From an uncultured Paracoccaceae bacterium (lineage in GTDB: Bacteria > Pseudomonadota > Alphaproteobacteria > Rhodobacterales > Rhodobacteraceae): a stretch of DNA of 64,000 nt. This document shows positions 26,764 through 36,414 of the stretch, in pieces. Within the stretch, counting starts at the first letter, position 1; each line of letters begins with the position of its first letter. A model generated the notes under the pieces. That model did not search any database and was not told where the DNA came from. It was given only the letters and a program-made list of their open reading frames with translations. The translations under genes were made by a program, and so were the position numbers. Location: positions 62,001 to 126,000 of the forward strand of contig CANMDE010000005.1 in the NCBI GenBank assembly GCA_947496535.1, written 5' to 3'.

Positions 26764-27855
26764 ATGCTACGCCGCCTTCACCCCGATCAGCCCGATAGTT
26801 TCGCCTTTACGACTGAAAACCTTGCCTGGGCCAATGCCCAGATGAAGAAGTTTCCCGAAGGGCGTCAGGCCTCTGCAATTATTCCGGTTCTGTGGCGCGC
26901 GCAGGAGCAAGAGGGTTGGTTGAGCCGCCCGGCTATCGAATATGTGGCCGAGATGTTGGACATAGCGTATATCCGGGCGCTGGAAGTGGCATCGTTCTAC
27001 TTCATGTTTCAGCTGCAACCTGTTGGCTCTGTTGCCCATATTCAGGTTTGCGGCACGCTGTCCTGCATGATTTGCGGGGCCGAGGATCTGATTGGTGTCT
27101 GCAAGGACAAGATCGCAGAGAATGCGCATGAGTTGTCTGCTGACGGTAAGTTTTCATGGGAAGAGGTCGAATGCCTCGGGTCCTGCGCGAATGCCCCGAT
27201 GGTGCAGATCGGCAAGGATTATTACGAAGATCTGACCGCTGTGCGGATGGGTGAGATTCTTGACGAATTGGCTGCGGGCAAGGTTCCGGTGCCTGGCCCT
27301 CAGAACGGTCGTTACGCTGCCGAACCGCTGAAAGGTTTGACCAGCCTGACTAACTACGACAGCGGCAAGACCCAGTACAATGCCAGTGTTCAGCTGGCCA
27401 CTGATATTGGTGATACCGTCAAGCGCATTGATGGGACTGAGGTTCCGCTGATCACGCCCTGGATCGCTGATACCACTGCAAAGCCAAAGAAAAGCAAGCC
27501 TGCGGCCCCCAAACCTGCGCCCAAGGTCAAGGCTGATGACGCTGTCGCATCAAAGCCGAAAACAAACGCCGCACCGAAGGTTAAGCCTGCGCCGAAATCG
27601 GATGTGGAGCCTGTCGAGGCAAAGCCGCAGACTTTGAGCGGACCCCGCGAGGGCGGTGCCGATGACCTCAAGAAGATCAGTGGCGTGGGGCCAAAGCTGG
27701 AAGGCGTGCTGAACGGGCTGGGGTTCTATCACTTCGATCAGATCGCGAAATGGACAGAAGACGAGGTCGCCTGGGTTGATAGCCGTCTCACATTCAAAGG
27801 CCGTATCTCGCGGGACAATTGGATGGAGCAGGCTGATAAACTGGCTAAAGAATAG
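26764..27855 (+). CDS. nuoE: NADH-quinone oxidoreductase subunit E with C-terminal extension
   Basis: 24-kDa-type subunit carrying the [2Fe-2S] cluster N1a in the NADH-oxidising module. Cluster ligands are Cys96 and Cys101 (VCGTLSC) and Cys137 and Cys141 (CLGSC). At 363 residues it is about twice the usual length: after residue 230 comes a Lys/Pro/Ala-rich linker and, from about residue 295, a helix-hairpin-helix-like domain ([17 protein letters not shown], then [10 protein letters not shown] and [12 protein letters not shown]). The same domain ends the next gene's product. Such extended NuoE proteins are usual in Rhodobacterales; the role of the extra domain is not established. Confidence 0.95.
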   Translation: MLRRLHPDQPDSFAFTTENLAWANAQMKKFPEGRQASAIIPVLWRAQEQEGWLSRPAIEYVAEMLDIAYIRALEVASFYFMFQLQPVGSVAHIQVCGTLSCMICGAEDLIGVCKDKIAENAHELSADGKFSWEEVECLGSCANAPMVQIGKDYYEDLTAVRMGEILDELAAGKVPVPGPQNGRYAAEPLKGLTSLTNYDSGKTQYNASVQLATDIGDTVKRIDGTEVPLITPWIADTTAKPKKSKPAAPKPAPKVKADDAVASKPKTNAAPKVKPAPKSDVEPVEAKPQTLSGPREGGADDLKKISGVGPKLEGVLNGLGFYHFDQIAKWTEDEVAWVDSRLTFKGRISRDNWMEQADKLAKE

Positions 27856-27952
27856 GCCCGTATTCGCGCCGTTCTGCCACGTCTAACACCTTTTGAACAT
27901 TTTATTTTTGGTTCGGGCATGTTTCGGGTTAGACAAGGGTGACGGGGCGTAT

Positions 27953-27977
27953 TTTGTGCGACATGATATCGCACAAA
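27953..27977. promoter_or_regulatory. Perfect 9-bp inverted repeat, operator-like
   Basis: TTTGTGCGA and TCGCACAAA are exact complements separated by seven bases (CATGATA), in the 176-base gap after nuoE and 55 bases before the start of the membrane protein gene. Length and symmetry fit a dimeric regulator's operator. No regulator family could be assigned. Confidence 0.5.
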
Positions 27978-28031
27978 CCAGTCCCGCAAGTTCTGGTCAG
28001 CATAAGGCCAACCTGAGGGAGACGAAGAATT

Positions 28032-28703
28032 ATGAAAGATACTGCACCAAAAGGTATGGGTGTGATCGCCGTTGCTGCGGCGTTCGGACTGATCGCTGCT
28101 GTGGTCGCGTGGGTGTTGTTTAGCTACGGCTTTTTTGGCGGCTTGTTTATCGGACTGCTGATCGCTGCGATTACAGCAATCGTACTGTTGTTGGGTTGGC
28201 GTGAACCAGCCCCAGGTCCGCAGCAGAAGGAAGACACATCGGTAGATGAACCGGCTCAAGCGCCATATACTCCGGCACCAGAGCCTGAACCAGAACCTGC
28301 GCCGGAGCCAACCCCTGCAGCGGCGGCGCCAGCTCCTGAACCTACACCAGCGCCAGAACCGATCGCCGAGCCTGAGCCGGCACCTGAACCTGCCGCAGAA
28401 GAACCGGTTGCTGCTGATGGAAAGCCGCAATTCCTGACCGAGGCACGCGAAGGTGGACCCGATGACCTGAAACAGATCAAGGGTGTTGGTCCGAAATTGG
28501 AAATCATGCTGCATGGCATGGGCATCTTTCACTTCGATCAGATAGCCAGTTGGCGCGAGGCCGAACAAAAATGGGTCGACGAAAACCTTGAAGGTTTCAA
28601 GGGACGCGCGACGCGTGACGCTTGGGTCGAACAAGCTAAGACACTCGCTGCGGGGGGCGAAACTGCATTCTCCAAGAAAGTTGGTAAGGGCGGCGTTTAT
28701 TAA
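28032..28703 (+). CDS. Membrane-anchored protein with the NuoE-type C-terminal domain
   Basis: A 223-residue protein built from two transmembrane helices (about residues 8-30 and 34-56), a Pro/Glu/Ala-rich linker of some 70 residues (repeated PEPEP and PAPEP units), and a C-terminal domain DDLKQIKGVGPKLEIML, IFHFDQIASW, ATRDAWVEQA. This domain is clearly homologous to the end of NuoE encoded just upstream. The shared domain suggests that both bind the same partner or each other at the membrane, perhaps in complex I assembly; that is inference. GGGAGACG precedes the start. Confidence 0.8.
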   Translation: MKDTAPKGMGVIAVAAAFGLIAAVVAWVLFSYGFFGGLFIGLLIAAITAIVLLLGWREPAPGPQQKEDTSVDEPAQAPYTPAPEPEPEPAPEPTPAAAAPAPEPTPAPEPIAEPEPAPEPAAEEPVAADGKPQFLTEAREGGPDDLKQIKGVGPKLEIMLHGMGIFHFDQIASWREAEQKWVDENLEGFKGRATRDAWVEQAKTLAAGGETAFSKKVGKGGVY

Positions 28704-28715
28704 ACGGACCTACAA

Positions 28716-28946
28716 ATGACGCGACACGGGGACACCAAACAGGCCAAAGCTGGACAACGGGTCGCGTTGCTGATCGCCGGTATTGGTGTTTTCTGGGTAC
28801 TGATCAACCTGATTGGAACAGAATATGGTTGGTCAAACCGGACCCGTGCGCTTTTTGATCTTGCAGTGCTCGCCGGTTTCGGGTTTGCGCTATGGCAGAT
28901 TTTTCAACTCTGGCGCTCGCGCCAGAATGATAAGGGCGAGAACTGA
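28716..28946 (+). CDS. DUF5337-like small membrane protein
   Basis: A 76-residue protein with two predicted transmembrane helices (about 16-35 and 46-65) and charged ends ([15 protein letters not shown] at the start, SRQNDKGEN at the end). I recognise it as the small DUF5337-type protein found beside nuoF in Rhodobacterales; function unknown. It starts 12 bases after the previous gene and its stop overlaps nuoF (TGATG). Confidence 0.75.
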   Translation: MTRHGDTKQAKAGQRVALLIAGIGVFWVLINLIGTEYGWSNRTRALFDLAVLAGFGFALWQIFQLWRSRQNDKGEN

Positions 28947-30232
28947 TGCTCAAAGACGAAGACCGGATTTTCACAAATCTTTACGGTATGCACGACCGGA
29001 CCTTGAAAGGTGCGCAGGCGAGGGGCCATTGGGATGGTACCGCCGCTATCATCAAGAAAGGCCGTGACTGGATTATTGATGAGATGAAGGGATCTGGTCT
29101 GCGTGGCCGAGGCGGTGCCGGCTTTCCCACCGGGCTGAAGTGGTCGTTCATGCCAAAGGAAAGTGATGGCCGTCCGGCGTATCTGGTCGTGAACGCCGAT
29201 GAATCTGAGCCTGGCACCTGTAAAGATCGCGAAATTATGCGCCATGATCCGCATACGCTGGTTGAAGGTTGTCTGATCGCCAGTTTCGCAATGAACGCGC
29301 ATGCCTGCTACATCTACATTCGTGGCGAATATATCCGCGAGAAAGAGGCGCTGCAGGCCGCGATTGATGAGGCCTATGAGGCTGGTTTGGTTGGCAAGAA
29401 CGCGGCCAAATCCGGTTGGGACTTTGATATCTATCTGACCCACGGGGCCGGGGCCTATATCTGCGGTGAGGAAACTGCACTGCTGGAATCGCTTGAAGGC
29501 AAAAAGGGTATGCCGCGGATGAAACCGCCATTCCCTGCCGGTGCGGGGCTTTATGGCTGTCCGACCACGGTCAACAATGTCGAATCGATTGCCGTTGTGC
29601 CAACAATTCTGCGCCGCGGCGGCAGCTGGTTTGCCGGTATGGGGCGTCCGAACAATGCGGGCACGAAGCTGTTTGCCATCTCGGGTCATGTGAACAACCC
29701 TTGTGTGGTTGAAGAGGAAATGTCGATTTCCTTTGAGGAACTGATCGAGAAGCATTGCGGCGGCATTCGCGGCGGTTGGGATAATCTCAAGGCGGTCATC
29801 CCCGGTGGGTCGTCTGTTCCATGCGTCCGTGGCGAGAATATGCGCGACGCGATCATGGATTTCGATGCCCTCAAGGAAAAGGGGTCATCGCTCGGGACCG
29901 CGGCCGTGATCGTGATGGATAACTCTACCGACATGATCAAAGCGATCTGGCGTCTGGCGAAGTTTTACAAACACGAAAGTTGCGGGCAATGTACGCCCTG
30001 TCGTGAAGGCACGGGCTGGATGATGCGCGTGATGGAACGGTTAATCAGTGGCGATGCCGCAGTGGAGGAAATCGACATGCTTTACGATGTCACAAAACAG
30101 GTTGAAGGGCACACGATCTGTGCTCTGGGGGATGCGGCAGCTTGGCCGATCCAAGGTTTGATCAAGAATTTCCGGGACGAAATCGAAGACCGGATCGCAC
30201 ATAAACGCGCAGCAAAGGTAGCAGCAGAATGA
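28946..30232 (+). CDS. nuoF: NADH-quinone oxidoreductase subunit F
   Basis: NADH-binding 51-kDa-type subunit, 428 residues, holding FMN and cluster N3. Visible features: the nucleotide-binding [13 protein letters not shown], the FMN region [19 protein letters not shown], and cluster ligands [10 protein letters not shown] plus the distant Cys in [10 protein letters not shown]. Start overlaps the DUF5337-like gene by one base; the stop overlaps the next lipoprotein gene by four. Confidence 0.97.
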   Translation: MLKDEDRIFTNLYGMHDRTLKGAQARGHWDGTAAIIKKGRDWIIDEMKGSGLRGRGGAGFPTGLKWSFMPKESDGRPAYLVVNADESEPGTCKDREIMRHDPHTLVEGCLIASFAMNAHACYIYIRGEYIREKEALQAAIDEAYEAGLVGKNAAKSGWDFDIYLTHGAGAYICGEETALLESLEGKKGMPRMKPPFPAGAGLYGCPTTVNNVESIAVVPTILRRGGSWFAGMGRPNNAGTKLFAISGHVNNPCVVEEEMSISFEELIEKHCGGIRGGWDNLKAVIPGGSSVPCVRGENMRDAIMDFDALKEKGSSLGTAAVIVMDNSTDMIKAIWRLAKFYKHESCGQCTPCREGTGWMMRVMERLISGDAAVEEIDMLYDVTKQVEGHTICALGDAAAWPIQGLIKNFRDEIEDRIAHKRAAKVAAE

Positions 30233-30642
30233 TGGGTCGTGGTTTGATTGTTGGCGCAGCGCTTGTCGTTGCAGGGTGTTCGCAGCAGGTAGCGACGCTA
30301 AACCTGGATGACGTGGCAACACAGCGGCTGTTCCAGATGCCGTCCCCGCAGTATTACGCCACGCTGGCGATTGCCAATCAGGTCGCAACGAACTGCGCAC
30401 GCTATTCGTACAATACCGAAGTCGACGTTCTAATGAACGAAGAACGTAACAAGGTTGGTCGCGGTTCCTTGTCCGCGGCGGGCCTTCGCGGTGCCATTGA
30501 TCTGGAACAGGACGTTTCTGAACGTGCCTTTAGCGCCAAGCATGGTGTTGAATTAGGGGCTGGCGCCGATCTGTGCCCGGCTGCAGATGCCGAGGCGCTT
30601 GAAGCCTCAGCCATGAGCGCGGTTTTGACGCCGAACGGCTAA
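30229..30642 (+). CDS. Lipoprotein of unknown function between nuoF and nuoG
   Basis: A 137-residue protein with a signal peptide and lipobox VVAGC at about residue 17. The mature part has two more cysteines (ATNCARYSY and DLCPAAD) spaced as for a disulfide, and helical character. Start overlaps nuoF (ATGA), stop overlaps the next gene (TAATG). Overall pattern (conserved N-terminal Cys, two helices) resembles the DUF5333-like protein two genes downstream, but the relation is not certain. Function unknown. Confidence 0.65.
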   Translation: MMGRGLIVGAALVVAGCSQQVATLNLDDVATQRLFQMPSPQYYATLAIANQVATNCARYSYNTEVDVLMNEERNKVGRGSLSAAGLRGAIDLEQDVSERAFSAKHGVELGAGADLCPAADAEALEASAMSAVLTPNG

Positions 30643-31106
30643 TGCCTCTTGCAGAATTTAATTTTGGCACCCTGCGCTATGCGTGGGGTGATCCGCGTTT
30701 AGCCGGATTTGAAAATGCTCTGGATCAGGTGAACGCCATCGCCGCCCGCAGCCCCGGTTTTATCTGGCGCATGTCGGATGATGACATGGATGCTGCGCAG
30801 AATGACCCGAATGGCCCTCTGGCGGATCGACCCAATACGGCCTCGACCCTTTCGGTTTGGGATGGCCCGGGGTCGCTGTGGCAGTTTGTTCATAAGACCC
30901 TGCACGCCAGAATCATGCATCGGCATGCGGAGTGGTTTGCCCACGGCGATAGCGGTTTTCTGGTCTGCTGGTGGGTGCCTGATGGTCATAAGCCCGATGT
31001 AGATGAAGGCATGGCCCGTTGGTATGATTTACAAAGGGTTGGTGAGACGACTGACGTCTTTGGCACAAAGGGTCTGCTGGCCGTTGCTGGGAAAGATGCC
31101 GCGTAA
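30642..31106 (+). CDS. DUF3291-like protein
   Basis: A 154-residue cytoplasmic protein with features I associate with DUF3291: LAEFNFGTLRY at the start, NAIAARSPGFIWRM, TLSVWDGPGSLWQFVHKTLHARIM and WWVPDGHKP. The fold is probably a ferredoxin-like alpha-beta barrel dimer as in heme-oxygenase-like monooxygenases, but no activity is known. Its start overlaps the previous stop by one base. Confidence 0.75.
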   Translation: MPLAEFNFGTLRYAWGDPRLAGFENALDQVNAIAARSPGFIWRMSDDDMDAAQNDPNGPLADRPNTASTLSVWDGPGSLWQFVHKTLHARIMHRHAEWFAHGDSGFLVCWWVPDGHKPDVDEGMARWYDLQRVGETTDVFGTKGLLAVAGKDAA

Positions 31107-31209
31107 TGCTGCCTACGCTGTTGCTTTGATATTGAATAACGATGCCGATCACCCGATGTCTGCACCTTGTAAAACGCCGCAACGTGCGTTCGTTCGAGGA
31201 GATTTTGTG

Positions 31210-31617
31210 ATGCGCAAAATAAAGCAGGTGATGGCCGTTGTGACGTTGGCGGCGATGAGTTTGGCAGGTGGTGCCTCGGCGCAGACCGCGTTGAAGGACG
31301 TGGCTTACATCCGTGATGGTATTGTGCATGTGGGCATGGCCTACGAGATAAGCCGCAAATGCGACAGTCTGCGTGCGCGGACCTTTCGTGGCATCAATTT
31401 CCTGCAGTCGTTGAAAAATCATGCGCGCGAACTGGGGTATTCCGACGCTGATATTGATGCCTATGTCAACGATGAGGCCGAGGAAGACCGGCTTAAAGGC
31501 ATTGCCCGTGCGAAGCTGGCCGAACTTGGCGTTGTTAACGGAGACGAGGCCAGTTACTGCGCGGTCGGTCGCGCCCAGATCGCTGCAAATACCCCAGTGG
31601 GCCAACTGCTGCGATAA
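31210..31617 (+). CDS. DUF5333-like secreted protein
   Basis: A 135-residue protein with signal peptide (MRKIKQVMAVVTLAAMSLAGGASAQ). The mature part is helical with two cysteines (SRKCDSLRAR and ASYCAVGR) and ends in ANTPVGQLLR, a pattern I recognise from DUF5333 proteins in Rhodobacterales complex I loci. AGGAG lies eight bases before the ATG at 31210; a GTG three bases earlier is in frame. Function unknown; location suggests a periplasmic partner for complex I. Confidence 0.72.
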   Translation: MRKIKQVMAVVTLAAMSLAGGASAQTALKDVAYIRDGIVHVGMAYEISRKCDSLRARTFRGINFLQSLKNHARELGYSDADIDAYVNDEAEEDRLKGIARAKLAELGVVNGDEASYCAVGRAQIAANTPVGQLLR

Positions 31618-31702
31618 GTCGCTGACCACTCCCCGAATTTTGACGTCTTTTTTGTCGATCTGACTGGCATCGCCCCCCATGTCGCGCTAGAACCCGACGC
31701 AA

Positions 31703-31735
31703 CGCGCAGCCGCCGCCACGCGGGCGGCGTGCGCG
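31703..31735 (+). promoter_or_regulatory. Very stable hairpin in the nuoG leader
   Basis: CGCGCA-GCCGCC pairs with GGCGGC-TGCGCG through a single bulged G, giving a 12-bp GC stem with an 8-base loop. It ends 22 bases before the nuoG ATG and 86 bases after the previous gene. No T-run follows, so either a terminator without tail, an RNA-processing or stability element, or a translation control element. Confidence 0.45.
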
Positions 31736-31757
31736 ATAGGGAACATAAAGGCACGCC

Positions 31758-33779
31758 ATGTCTGATCTGCGCAAAGTCGTCATTGATGGGAATGAGGTCG
31801 AAGTTGACGGGGCGATGACCCTGATCCAGGCCTGTGAAGAGGCAGGGATAGAAATTCCCCGTTTCTGTTATCACGAGCGGCTTTCGATCGCGGGTAACTG
31901 CCGGATGTGTCTGGTGGAAGTCGTGGGCGGACCACCCAAGCCTGCTGCATCCTGCGCGATGCAGGTTCGCGATCTACGCCCCGGCCCAGAGGGCCAGCCA
32001 CCGGTTGTGAAAACAAACTCGCCCATGGTCAAAAAGGCCCGTGAGGGTGTGATGGAGTTTCTGCTGATCAACCACCCGCTGGATTGCCCGATTTGCGATC
32101 AGGGCGGTGAGTGTGATTTGCAGGATCAGGCCATGGCCTACGGCGTTGATTTTTCCCGTTTCCGCGAACCGAAGCGCGCGACCGAAGATCTTGATTTGGG
32201 GCCGCTGGTCGAAACCCACATGACCCGCTGTATTTCGTGCACGCGATGTGTGCGCTTCACCACCGAGGTCGCGGGTATCACGCAGATGGGTCAGACCGGG
32301 CGCGGCGAGGATGCCGAGATTACGTCGTATCTGGGCGAAACGCTCGATTCCAACCTGCAGGGCAATATTATTGATCTTTGCCCGGTTGGGGCGCTGGTAT
32401 CGAAGCCGTATGCCTTTACCGCCCGTCCTTGGGAATTGACCAAGACGGAAAGCATCGATGTGATGGATGCGTTGGGGTCGAACATTCGTGTTGATACCAA
32501 GGGTCGCGAAGTCATGCGTTTTCTGCCGCGCAACCATGATGGCGTGAACGAGGAATGGATTTCAGACAAGACCCGCTTTGTGTGGGACGGGCTGCGCAGG
32601 CAGCGTTTGGACAGCCCTTACATTCGTGAGAATGGCAAACTGCGCAAGGCAAGTTGGCCCGAGGCTTTGAGTGCTGCCGCGGCTGCCATGAAGGGTAAGA
32701 AAATAGCCGGTCTGATCGGTGATCTGGCGCCGGTTGAGGCGGCTTTTGCGCTTAAGCAGCTGATCGAAGGGCAGGGCGGTAAAGTCGAATGCCGCACGGA
32801 TGGGTCGAAACTTCCTGCGGGCAATCGGTCTGCTTATGTTGGTACGGCCAAGATCGAGGATGTCGATGCTGCCGAGCGCATCCTTTTGATCGGAACAAAT
32901 CCACGCGAAGAGGCACCGGTTCTGAATGCCCGGATTCGCGCGGCATGGAGCAATGGTGCCGACATCGCGCTGCTCGGCGAGGCGGCTGATCTCACCTATG
33001 ATTATTATCATCTCGGGACCGATCGGGCGGCGCTTGCCGACTTGGTGAAAGACAAAGGCCTATCAGAGGGGGCGGATACGCCCGGGCTTGTGATTGTCGG
33101 ACAGGGCGCACTGAACGAAGCCGATGGCGAGGCAGTTCTGGCCATGGCGATGAAAATTGCTGAGCTTGGGAAGTCCAGATTGATGGTCCTGCATACCGCT
33201 GCTGGTCGTGTCGGTGCGATGGATATCGGCGCTGTCACCGAGGGTGGCATGGATACCGCGATTGACGGGGCAGAGGTCATCTACAACCTTGGCGCTGACG
33301 AGCTGGACATCGCGCCAGGTGCTTTCGTCATTTATCAAGGCTCACATGGTGATCGTGGGGCGCATAGGGCGGATATCATTCTGCCGGGAGCCGCCTACAC
33401 GGAAGAAAACGGACTGTTTGTGAATACGGAAGGGCGGCCGCAGCTTGCCTTGCGTGCCAGCTTCCCGCCGGGTGAGGCCAAGGAAAACTGGGCGATCCTG
33501 CGGGCCTTGTCGGCTGAAATGGATGCAACCCTGCCATTTGACAGCATGGCGCAGCTGCGTCAGGCGCTGGTTGCCGCACATCCCCATCTAGGCCGGATCG
33601 ACGATGTGGCCGAGAATGAATGGACACCATTGCCGGTCAAGGCCCCTGGCAAGGCCGCGTTTCGTAATGCCATCAGCGATTTTTACCTGACGAACCCGAT
33701 AGCCCGCGCCTCGACCCTCATGGCCGAACTCAGCGCGAATGCCAAATCTCGGGGCCAGACCCCGATGGCCGCCGAATAA
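31758..33779 (+). CDS. nuoG: NADH-quinone oxidoreductase subunit G
   Basis: 75-kDa-type subunit that passes electrons through several iron-sulfur clusters. The N-terminal ligands are all visible in the 673 residues: [15 protein letters not shown] for the [2Fe-2S] cluster, [14 protein letters not shown] with the His/Cys cluster site, and [10 protein letters not shown] with the downstream Cys in DLCPVG. The rest is a molybdopterin-oxidoreductase-like domain without cofactor, of the short type usual in alphaproteobacteria. AAAGG precedes the start; nuoH follows after 11 bases. Confidence 0.97.
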   Translation: MSDLRKVVIDGNEVEVDGAMTLIQACEEAGIEIPRFCYHERLSIAGNCRMCLVEVVGGPPKPAASCAMQVRDLRPGPEGQPPVVKTNSPMVKKAREGVMEFLLINHPLDCPICDQGGECDLQDQAMAYGVDFSRFREPKRATEDLDLGPLVETHMTRCISCTRCVRFTTEVAGITQMGQTGRGEDAEITSYLGETLDSNLQGNIIDLCPVGALVSKPYAFTARPWELTKTESIDVMDALGSNIRVDTKGREVMRFLPRNHDGVNEEWISDKTRFVWDGLRRQRLDSPYIRENGKLRKASWPEALSAAAAAMKGKKIAGLIGDLAPVEAAFALKQLIEGQGGKVECRTDGSKLPAGNRSAYVGTAKIEDVDAAERILLIGTNPREEAPVLNARIRAAWSNGADIALLGEAADLTYDYYHLGTDRAALADLVKDKGLSEGADTPGLVIVGQGALNEADGEAVLAMAMKIAELGKSRLMVLHTAAGRVGAMDIGAVTEGGMDTAIDGAEVIYNLGADELDIAPGAFVIYQGSHGDRGAHRADIILPGAAYTEENGLFVNTEGRPQLALRASFPPGEAKENWAILRALSAEMDATLPFDSMAQLRQALVAAHPHLGRIDDVAENEWTPLPVKAPGKAAFRNAISDFYLTNPIARASTLMAELSANAKSRGQTPMAAE

Positions 33780-33790
33780 GGACGAGATCA

Positions 33791-34831
33791 ATGGTTGAAT
33801 TCTTTACCAATACCAACCTTGGGATCGTTCTGGTGATCTTGGGCCAGTGTTTGCTGATCCTTGTCCCGCTTTTGGTTGCCTTGGCCTTTCTGATGTATGC
33901 CGACCGGAAGATCTGGGCCGCGGTGCAAATGCGCAAAGGGCCGAATATGGTCGGGGCGTTTGGCCTACTTCAATCATTTGCGGACTTCATCAAGTATATC
34001 GTCAAGGAAATCGTGGTCCCTGCGGGGGCAGACAAGGCTGTCTTTTTCCTTGCACCCATGATTGCCTTTGTACTGGCTGTGATCTCATGGGCTGTGATTC
34101 CGTTCAATGAAGGCTGGGTGCTGGCCGATATCAACGTCGCCATCCTTTATATCTTCGCCATTGGCTCGCTTGAGGTCTATGGCGTGATCATGGGCGGGTG
34201 GGCGTCCAACTCAAAATATCCGTTTCTGGGGTCGCTGCGGTCTGCCGCACAGATGATTTCCTATGAGGTGTCGATTGGTTTGATCATCATTGGGGTGATT
34301 ATTTCGACCGGATCGATGAATTTCGGGGCCATTGTGGCAGCGCAAGACGGCAATGCGGGGCTGTTCAACTGGTATTGGGTCGCGCATTTCCCGATGCTGT
34401 TTCTCTTCTTTATCAGCGCATTGGCTGAAACCAACCGTCCCCCGTTTGATCTGCCAGAGGCGGAATCAGAGCTGGTTGCCGGTTATCAGGTCGAATATTC
34501 GTCGACGCCATTCCTTTTGTTCATGATTGGTGAGCTGATGGCAGTGGTGTTGATGTGCGCGCTGGTGTCGCTGCTGTTCTTTGGCGGCTGGCTGTCGCCG
34601 ATCCCCGGGTTGCCTGATGGTGTCCTGTGGATGGTGCTGAAAATGGGCATGTGCTTCTTCATGTTCTCAATGGTCAAGGCCATCACTCCGCGCTATCGCT
34701 ATGACCAGTTGATGCGGATCGGTTGGAAAGTGTTCCTGCCGCTGTCGCTGGCCTGGGTCGTGTTGGTCGCGTTCCTTGCAAAATTTGAGGTGCTTGGCGG
34801 GTTCTGGGCCCGTTGGGCTGTGGGGGCGTAA
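33791..34831 (+). CDS. nuoH: NADH-quinone oxidoreductase subunit H
   Basis: Membrane subunit that links the quinone channel to the proton-pumping arm; 346 residues with about eight transmembrane helices. Conserved quinone-side loops are [19 protein letters not shown] (quoted in part: MRKGPN), [20 protein letters not shown] (in part: [11 protein letters not shown]) and the C-terminal [19 protein letters not shown] (in part: [11 protein letters not shown]). AAGGACG is a good ribosome-binding site. Its stop overlaps the next gene by one base (TAATG). Confidence 0.97.
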   Translation: MVEFFTNTNLGIVLVILGQCLLILVPLLVALAFLMYADRKIWAAVQMRKGPNMVGAFGLLQSFADFIKYIVKEIVVPAGADKAVFFLAPMIAFVLAVISWAVIPFNEGWVLADINVAILYIFAIGSLEVYGVIMGGWASNSKYPFLGSLRSAAQMISYEVSIGLIIIGVIISTGSMNFGAIVAAQDGNAGLFNWYWVAHFPMLFLFFISALAETNRPPFDLPEAESELVAGYQVEYSSTPFLLFMIGELMAVVLMCALVSLLFFGGWLSPIPGLPDGVLWMVLKMGMCFFMFSMVKAITPRYRYDQLMRIGWKVFLPLSLAWVVLVAFLAKFEVLGGFWARWAVGA

Positions 34832-35526
34832 TGATTGTCATGCGTCCTCTTTCAATTGCATTGATGTTATGGGCGGTGTCTACTGGATCGACTGCACAGC
34901 CTGCCGATACTTTGCCTCGGCAAATGATAACCGGGGCGGATTGGGCTGAACTTATGTGGCAGGACGTCAAGACGATCTGCAAAGTTGAAGCGGAAGCGGT
35001 GACCGATGCATTTGGCGATGATGGTTTTATTGATTTTTTTGAAACTAAGTTGACTACGCTTTCCGAACATCTTCAAGAAACGGGTGAGCAGCCTTGGGTG
35101 GAGCCACCGCCTAGGGTAAACCAACTTCTGGCCTCAAAATATGTACTTAACGCCGCGCATTTGGGGATCATGTCGTTCACCATGTTTGTTGGGGAGGGCC
35201 CCCCGCTAGTTACCGACGATGAAGTTAGAGATGAACAATTGATGCGTTTACGGACGCGTGCTTCTATGGATCTTGCCGTGTGCCTAGAACCCTCGGCGGA
35301 TGATGCCGATGCGGCAAACGATCCAGCAGTGTCGGCTACAAATGTACTTGGGTTTTGGAAAACCGCCCGCTGTATACATATCCTCGAAGCAGCGGAACAA
35401 ATTTTCGCTATTCCGATATATGAGTTGACACGAGAAGAGCGTTATAAAGCAGGGCTAAAAGTTGCCGGAGACCAGTATTACGCAACCGAAGCGATGAAGG
35501 TTTCAAACCCCGAGTGTGAGGATTAA
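34831..35526 (+). CDS. Secreted protein of unknown function between nuoH and nuoI
   Basis: A 231-residue protein with a signal peptide ([23 protein letters not shown]) and an acidic, mostly helical mature chain. Cysteines occur in [25 protein letters not shown] and near the C terminus in NPECED, so two disulfides are possible. Codon use looks more AT-rich than in the flanking nuo genes (many TTT, AAA, GTA and TTA codons), which may indicate a later insertion. Starts by one-base overlap with nuoH and ends seven bases before nuoI. No family recognised. Confidence 0.6.
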   Translation: MIVMRPLSIALMLWAVSTGSTAQPADTLPRQMITGADWAELMWQDVKTICKVEAEAVTDAFGDDGFIDFFETKLTTLSEHLQETGEQPWVEPPPRVNQLLASKYVLNAAHLGIMSFTMFVGEGPPLVTDDEVRDEQLMRLRTRASMDLAVCLEPSADDADAANDPAVSATNVLGFWKTARCIHILEAAEQIFAIPIYELTREERYKAGLKVAGDQYYATEAMKVSNPECED

Positions 35527-35533
35527 CTCCGAT

Positions 35534-36028
35534 ATGACCCAAATCGACTACACCCGTGCTGCCAAATATTTCCTGCTGCAGGATTTTTGGTCTGCGTTTC
35601 GCCTCACAATGCGTTATTTCTTCGCGCCCAAGGCGACGGTGAACTATCCGCATGAAAAGGGGCCGCTTTCCCCTCGTTTCCGGGGTGAGCATGCGTTGCG
35701 TCGTTACCCCAATGGCGAAGAGCGTTGTATTGCGTGCAAACTGTGCGAAGCGATTTGCCCCGCGCAGGCGATTACGATTGATGCCGAACCGCGCGATGAT
35801 GGATCACGTCGCACCACCCGCTATGACATCGACATGACGAAGTGTATCTATTGCGGCTTCTGTCAGGAGGCTTGTCCAGTGGATGCTATCGTTGAAGGTC
35901 CAAATTTTGAGTTCAGCACCGAGACCCGTGAAGAGCTGTATTACGACAAGGAAAAGCTGCTGGAGAACGGCGACCGCTGGGAAGCGGAGATTGCGCGGAA
36001 TTTGGAACTGGATGCGCCGTATAGATGA
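35534..36028 (+). CDS. nuoI: NADH-quinone oxidoreductase subunit I
   Basis: Ferredoxin-like subunit of 164 residues carrying the tetranuclear clusters N6a and N6b. Both motifs are intact: [12 protein letters not shown] and [12 protein letters not shown]. The family start [18 protein letters not shown] and [16 protein letters not shown] are also clear. ATG at 35534 was chosen over an earlier in-frame start inside the preceding gene. The stop overlaps the next gene (ATGA). Confidence 0.97.
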   Translation: MTQIDYTRAAKYFLLQDFWSAFRLTMRYFFAPKATVNYPHEKGPLSPRFRGEHALRRYPNGEERCIACKLCEAICPAQAITIDAEPRDDGSRRTTRYDIDMTKCIYCGFCQEACPVDAIVEGPNFEFSTETREELYYDKEKLLENGDRWEAEIARNLELDAPYR

Positions 36029-36414
36029 GCCTTGATGAGTCCACATATGAGCGCGGCAAAGCTCTGTCCGAAGAGGTGAACCCCGGCATGGAAGAGGCTT
36101 TGGCGGCCCGCTATGACGCGTTGGTTCCCGGCTTGTCGCGGATGGTGGTAGAAGTGCCTTATGGTACATTCTACAGCCGTGGCGTCGTGGATGAGAAAAC
36201 CAGGCTGCTGGCAACTGTGGCCGCGCTCACGGCGCAAGGTGGGCAGACCCGGCCGCAACTGAAGGTGAATATCGCCAGCGCTCGTGCGGTTGGCGCCAGC
36301 CGGGAAGAGATTTGTGAGATCATCTATCAGATGACCCTCTACGGTGGGTTCCCTGCCATGATCAACGGGTTGAACGCGGCTATTGAGGTCTTTGAAGCTG
36401 AGGACGCTTCATGA
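36025..36414 (+). CDS. Carboxymuconolactone decarboxylase-like protein, first of a tandem pair
   Basis: A 129-residue all-helical protein of the CMD/AhpD-like family: [29 protein letters not shown] and [21 protein letters not shown] (both recognised as family features). It lacks the CxxC redox pair of AhpD peroxidases; the only Cys is in EEICEII. So a thiol-peroxidase role is unlikely and the substrate is unknown. Start overlaps nuoI, stop overlaps the next paralogue, both ATGA, so it is tightly built into the nuo operon. Confidence 0.8.
   Translation: MSLDESTYERGKALSEEVNPGMEEALAARYDALVPGLSRMVVEVPYGTFYSRGVVDEKTRLLATVAALTAQGGQTRPQLKVNIASARAVGASREEICEIIYQMTLYGGFPAMINGLNAAIEVFEAEDAS

Noticed and set aside
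27738..28634. 298-residue open frame on the - strand
   Set aside because: Antisense to the end of nuoE and the membrane-anchored protein; the Arg/Trp-rich run is the mirror of the Pro/Glu linker.
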